A DNA stretch of 64,000 nt from Pseudomonas uvaldensis. Its GTDB lineage: Bacteria; Pseudomonadota; Gammaproteobacteria; Pseudomonadales; Pseudomonadaceae. Positions 61,516-64,000 of the stretch are shown piece by piece. The DNA lies in assembly GCF_021271205.1 (NCBI RefSeq), contig NZ_JAIWKS010000013.1:57450-121449 (forward strand), given 5' to 3'. The position numbers and the translations under genes were made by a program. Each line of letters opens with the position of its first letter. The first letter of the stretch is position 1. The notes beneath the pieces are model-generated. The model was not told the origin of the DNA, made no database searches, and was given only the letters and a program-made list of their open reading frames with translations.

Positions 61516-62793
61516 TCAGCTGGCTGTTTCGGAGCACATCTCAGGGGTTGTGGATGGGGTGTTTGCCTGGGCCAGTGCCTCTCGCGAACGTCGGGCAAAG
61601 GCGAAGGCCTGTTTCAGATCGTCGAGCAGATCATCGGTGTCTTCGATGCCCACCGAGACCCGCACCAGGCCTTCGGAGATGCCCAGGGCCAGTCGTTCTT
61701 CCAGGGTGTTTTCGACATGGCTGGTGGTCCGCGCCGGGCCGTAGATGGTTTCCACCGCACCGAGGTTGCCGGCGCAATGGGCGAAGCGCAGACGCGGCAG
61801 CAGCACTTTCACGGTGTCCATGCCACCGACCAGGACAAAGCTGACGATGGCGCCGAACCCGGCCATTTGCGCACAGGCCACGGCGTGGTTCGGGTGGCTG
61901 GGCAGGCCGGGATAATTCACTGACTCAACCAACGGCTCGGTGAGCAGGAACTCCGCCAGGGCCCGGGCGCTGGACTGCTGCTGACGCATGCGCAGCACCA
62001 GGGTCTTCATGCCGCGGATAATCATGTAGGCCGAGAACGGGTCGAGCGCCGCACCGTTGATTTCCCGGTAATGCCGCACCTTGCTCATCAAGGCTTCACG
62101 GCCGCACACCAGCCCGCCGAGCACATCGCCATGGCCGCTGAGGAATTTGGTCGCGCTGTGGATCACCACGTCCACGCCCAGTGCCAGTGGGTTCTGGTTC
62201 AGCGGCGTGGCGAAGGTGTTGTCCGCCACCACCACCGCGCCGACCCGTTTGGCCGCTGCCACCAGGCGTTGGATGTCGAGGATTTTCAGGGTCGGGTTGG
62301 TCGGCGTTTCCAGGTACAGCACCTGGCAGCCCTTGGCGATTTCCCGTTCGATTTCTTCGTGGTCGAAGGTCTCGCACAAGCTCACGTTCACGCCCATGCG
62401 CGGTAGGAACTCTTCGAAAATCTTGTTGGTGCCGCCGTAGCTGTCCTTGGTGGAAACCACCCGATCACCATGGGCAAGAAAGGTGTAGAGCACGCTGCTG
62501 ATCGCCGCCATGCCGCTGCTGAAGGCCACGGCCGATTCGCCTTTCTCCAACTCGCAGATCTTGGCTTCTAGGGTCTCGACCGTCGGGTTGCTCATACGGC
62601 TGTAGATAAAGCCGGGGGCCTTGCCCAAGGCCACGTCATACCAGGCGTCGATGTCGTTGTAGCCGTAAGCGGCACTGACCACGATAGGCGTCTGCGTGGC
62701 GTTATAGGGATGCCCGCCCTGCTCCCCACCCCAAACCGCCCGGGTCCCCGCGCCTGCGTTATCAAGCCCTGCGCTGTCAGGTTTATTGTTCAT
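61516..62793 (-). CDS. Cystathionine gamma-synthase/methionine gamma-lyase family PLP enzyme
   Basis: 425 residues. Cys/Met metabolism PLP family: Tyr64-x-Arg66 (YSRMSNPT) for phosphate binding, Asp191 (VADNTFATP) and PLP-Lys216 (HSATKFLSGHGD). The active-site cysteine of true methionine gamma-lyases (YGCT) is Gly here (SYGGTN), so gamma-synthase, gamma-lyase or O-acylhomoserine chemistry are all open. First gene of the seven-gene run; the permease starts 145 bases later. Confidence 0.92.
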   Translation of the reverse strand: MNNKPDSAGLDNAGAGTRAVWGGEQGGHPYNATQTPIVVSAAYGYNDIDAWYDVALGKAPGFIYSRMSNPTVETLEAKICELEKGESAVAFSSGMAAISSVLYTFLAHGDRVVSTKDSYGGTNKIFEEFLPRMGVNVSLCETFDHEEIEREIAKGCQVLYLETPTNPTLKILDIQRLVAAAKRVGAVVVADNTFATPLNQNPLALGVDVVIHSATKFLSGHGDVLGGLVCGREALMSKVRHYREINGAALDPFSAYMIIRGMKTLVLRMRQQQSSARALAEFLLTEPLVESVNYPGLPSHPNHAVACAQMAGFGAIVSFVLVGGMDTVKVLLPRLRFAHCAGNLGAVETIYGPARTTSHVENTLEERLALGISEGLVRVSVGIEDTDDLLDDLKQAFAFARRSREALAQANTPSTTPEMCSETAS

Positions 62794-62964
62794 TTGAGAC
62801 TACTCGCACTGAGGGGATGACTGGTGAGTCATTCACTAGATTTGGTAGCCAATATAGGGAAAAGAATCGGGGACTAGAAACGATGTTATTGGTGCCAAAG
62901 GGGTGGTTTTTTTAATGGCTGGGATTGGAAACCGGGGCTTGGAATGGCTGCGATTTACTGCACA

Positions 62965-63049
62965 CAAGCAAGCCCGCTCCCACAGTGATCCGGGGCTGAT
63001 GCAAACTGAGTGTTCACCCTCGATCCCCTGCTCGCGATGACGGTGGATC
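62965..63049. repeat. Degraded REP pair
   Basis: AAGCAAGCCCGCTCCCACAG and a remnant CCCCTGCTCGCGATGACGG. Nothing else is recognised between 62794 and 63066 apart from the region that must hold the promoter of the leftward gene. Confidence 0.6.
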
Positions 63050-63066
63050 AGTTAGAGTGACTAGAG

Positions 63067-63390
63067 TTAGTCAAGAGCGGCATCATCCCTATCGAGAACC
63101 TCAAGAATATGTTTCAGCCACATAGCGCCACTCTCCCACTCCATCCAATAACAATAATTACAGGGCATTTTTTCCATAATAAAATCTCGAAGGTCCTCCT
63201 CACCAAGACGTTCGTCCAACAGCACCGAAATTTCTTTTCTTAACGCGTCAATAGCCTGCGGTACCGAATCTGACGCGAAAAGTCTTATCACCCCGTCCGG
63301 CTCTGATGACTCACACATCCAGTCTTGGTGAAAATAGCAACCAAAAAAATGGAAAAGTTCTGGATATCTATTTTTCATATTTTTCGACAT
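63067..63390 (-). CDS. CdiI-type immunity protein
   Basis: 107 residues from the ATG at 63388-63390 (MSKNMKNRYPELFHFFGCYFHQDW). RYPELFxxFGxYFHQDW and the helix LRKEISVLLDERLGEEDLRDFI match the CdiI_2 immunity family as I know it. It overlaps the toxin gene end by 23 bases, the usual toxin-immunity arrangement. An ATG 12 bases later is an alternative start. Composition is clearly more AT-rich than the core genome. It should bind and neutralise the toxin tip encoded directly upstream. Confidence 0.85.
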   Translation of the reverse strand: MSKNMKNRYPELFHFFGCYFHQDWMCESSEPDGVIRLFASDSVPQAIDALRKEISVLLDERLGEEDLRDFIMEKMPCNYCYWMEWESGAMWLKHILEVLDRDDAALD

Positions 63391-64000
63391 ACCCTGTAAG
63401 CAAATTATATCCAACAGGTGACTGCTTGGATTTTTTCAATACTAAAGTCACGACGGACAATGACTCTAACTTTCCATTTTTTCGTATAACCCCGACTCCA
63501 ACAGGAGAAGGGAAGGACTGCTGTAAAACCATTTTCTTTTCTAATTTATTATTTAAAAACCCGTCAATCTCCGTTTCTTTTGTACTCAACACTTTGGAAA
63601 CCGTTGACTCTGCCGATGCTCTATCAGGAAATGTCGACGCGGTAGGTACGTGAGGTTCTAACTCAAGTCGCCTTCTCAACTGAACCTCAGAACGACCTAT
63701 GTGCTTGTTTATCAAATGCCCTCCACGAGCCTCATGTGCCGCTAAGCCGCCTCCCGGCACGATCTCGCTAAACGGCCCATCAGCCTCGATATCACCTGGA
63801 CAGTTGCACACCAACCCCAACGGATCCACCCACCCCGTCGGGTTCAGGGTGTACCGGTACCCATTGAGCCCACCCGCCAGTTTGCTCGGATCAGGCGTCA
63901 GGTAGCGGCCCGTTTCCGGATTGTAGTAGCGGTGGCGGTTGTAGTGCAGGCCGCTTTCCAGGTCATGGTATTGGCCCTGGAAACGCAGCGGTTGGTCCAA
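63368..64000 (-). CDS. Rhs-family polymorphic toxin, C-terminal part (5' end outside window)
   Basis: 210 residues visible; the frame is open to the window edge. The Rhs core ends with YHDLESGLHYNRHRYYNPETGRYLTPDP and LNPTGWVDPLGL, after which the variable tip begins. The tip (about 120 residues: GGHLINKHIGRSEVQLRRRL, TASTFPDRASAESTVSKVL, LLTGYVEKYEK) matches the bacterial RNase A-like (CdiA-CT) toxin family as I remember it, with the KHIG histidine and the TASTF block present. Likely an RNA-cutting effector delivered by type VI secretion or contact. Base composition drops sharply at the tip, which is the exchangeable cassette. Confidence 0.88.
   Translation of the reverse strand: MDQPLRFQGQYHDLESGLHYNRHRYYNPETGRYLTPDPSKLAGGLNGYRYTLNPTGWVDPLGLVCNCPGDIEADGPFSEIVPGGGLAAHEARGGHLINKHIGRSEVQLRRRLELEPHVPTASTFPDRASAESTVSKVLSTKETEIDGFLNNKLEKKMVLQQSFPSPVGVGVIRKNGKLESLSVVTLVLKKSKQSPVGYNLLTGYVEKYEK

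Noticed and set aside
1..64000. tRNA or rRNA genes
   Set aside because: I looked for tRNA arms (GGTTCGA/T-loop with CCA-like ends) and rRNA landmarks in the intergenic stretches and saw none; a tRNAscan run would be decisive.

Overview
The window is a high-GC chromosomal segment of a Pseudomonas of the P. fluorescens complex. Three things point there: the core-gene order (miaB, ybeZ, ybeY, corC, lnt, leuS, lptE, holA, lipA, lipB, dacA, rlpA, mltB, rodA, pbpA, rlmH, rsfS, nadD, proA, ubiX, mpl, an eat/eutBC cluster, ppa), which as I remember it matches one continuous block in P. aeruginosa PAO1; many paired REP palindromes of the GTGGGAGCGGGCTTGCTCGCGA type; and a cytoplasmic-type levansucrase lacking a signal peptide. 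I could run no searches; species-level placement is inference.

Region 1-27 kb is housekeeping: tRNA modification and ribosome/RNA quality control (miaB, ybeZ, ybeY, rlmH, rsfS, arfA), envelope assembly (corC, lnt, lptE, elyC-like, lytic transglycosylases, ldcA, dacA, rlpA, rodA, pbpA), lipoate (lipA, lipB), leuS, holA, nadD and proA. Region 27-38.8 kb holds a DNA glycosylase, a DedA-PAP2 fusion, a Lon-N protein, an LrgAB/CidAB pair, a MaoC hydratase, a MORN-repeat lipoprotein ending in a caspase-like C13 peptidase domain, ubiX and mpl.

Region 36.9-44.8 kb is an ethanolamine catabolic unit: an enhancer-binding regulator, an aldehyde dehydrogenase, a permease and EutBC. Two well-formed sigma-54 promoters (39108 and 40879) and a helically phased pair of palindromes upstream of the first make the control circuit readable. 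A DedA protein, MtfA and inorganic pyrophosphatase close the conserved block at about 47.8 kb.

Region 47.9-54.4 kb is accessory: an S24/XRE repressor-like gene bracketed by inverted repeats, an orphan two-helix membrane protein, levansucrase, a GNAT enzyme, a DUF6124 gene that appears frameshifted in a homopolymer tract, and a divergent nitrilase-superfamily protein with a readable Glu-Lys-Cys triad.

Region 54.4-62.8 kb is the most interesting metabolic locus: seven same-strand genes (PLP gamma-family enzyme, MmuP-like permease, LysR regulator, threonine-synthase-like enzyme, Lrp/AsnC regulator, homoserine dehydrogenase without an ACT domain, aldehyde dehydrogenase). Together they suggest uptake and breakdown of a plant C4 amino acid such as homoserine or S-methylmethionine, via aspartate semialdehyde to aspartate. 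The window ends inside an Rhs polymorphic toxin whose tip looks like a bacterial RNase A-type toxin, followed by an overlapping CdiI-type immunity gene.
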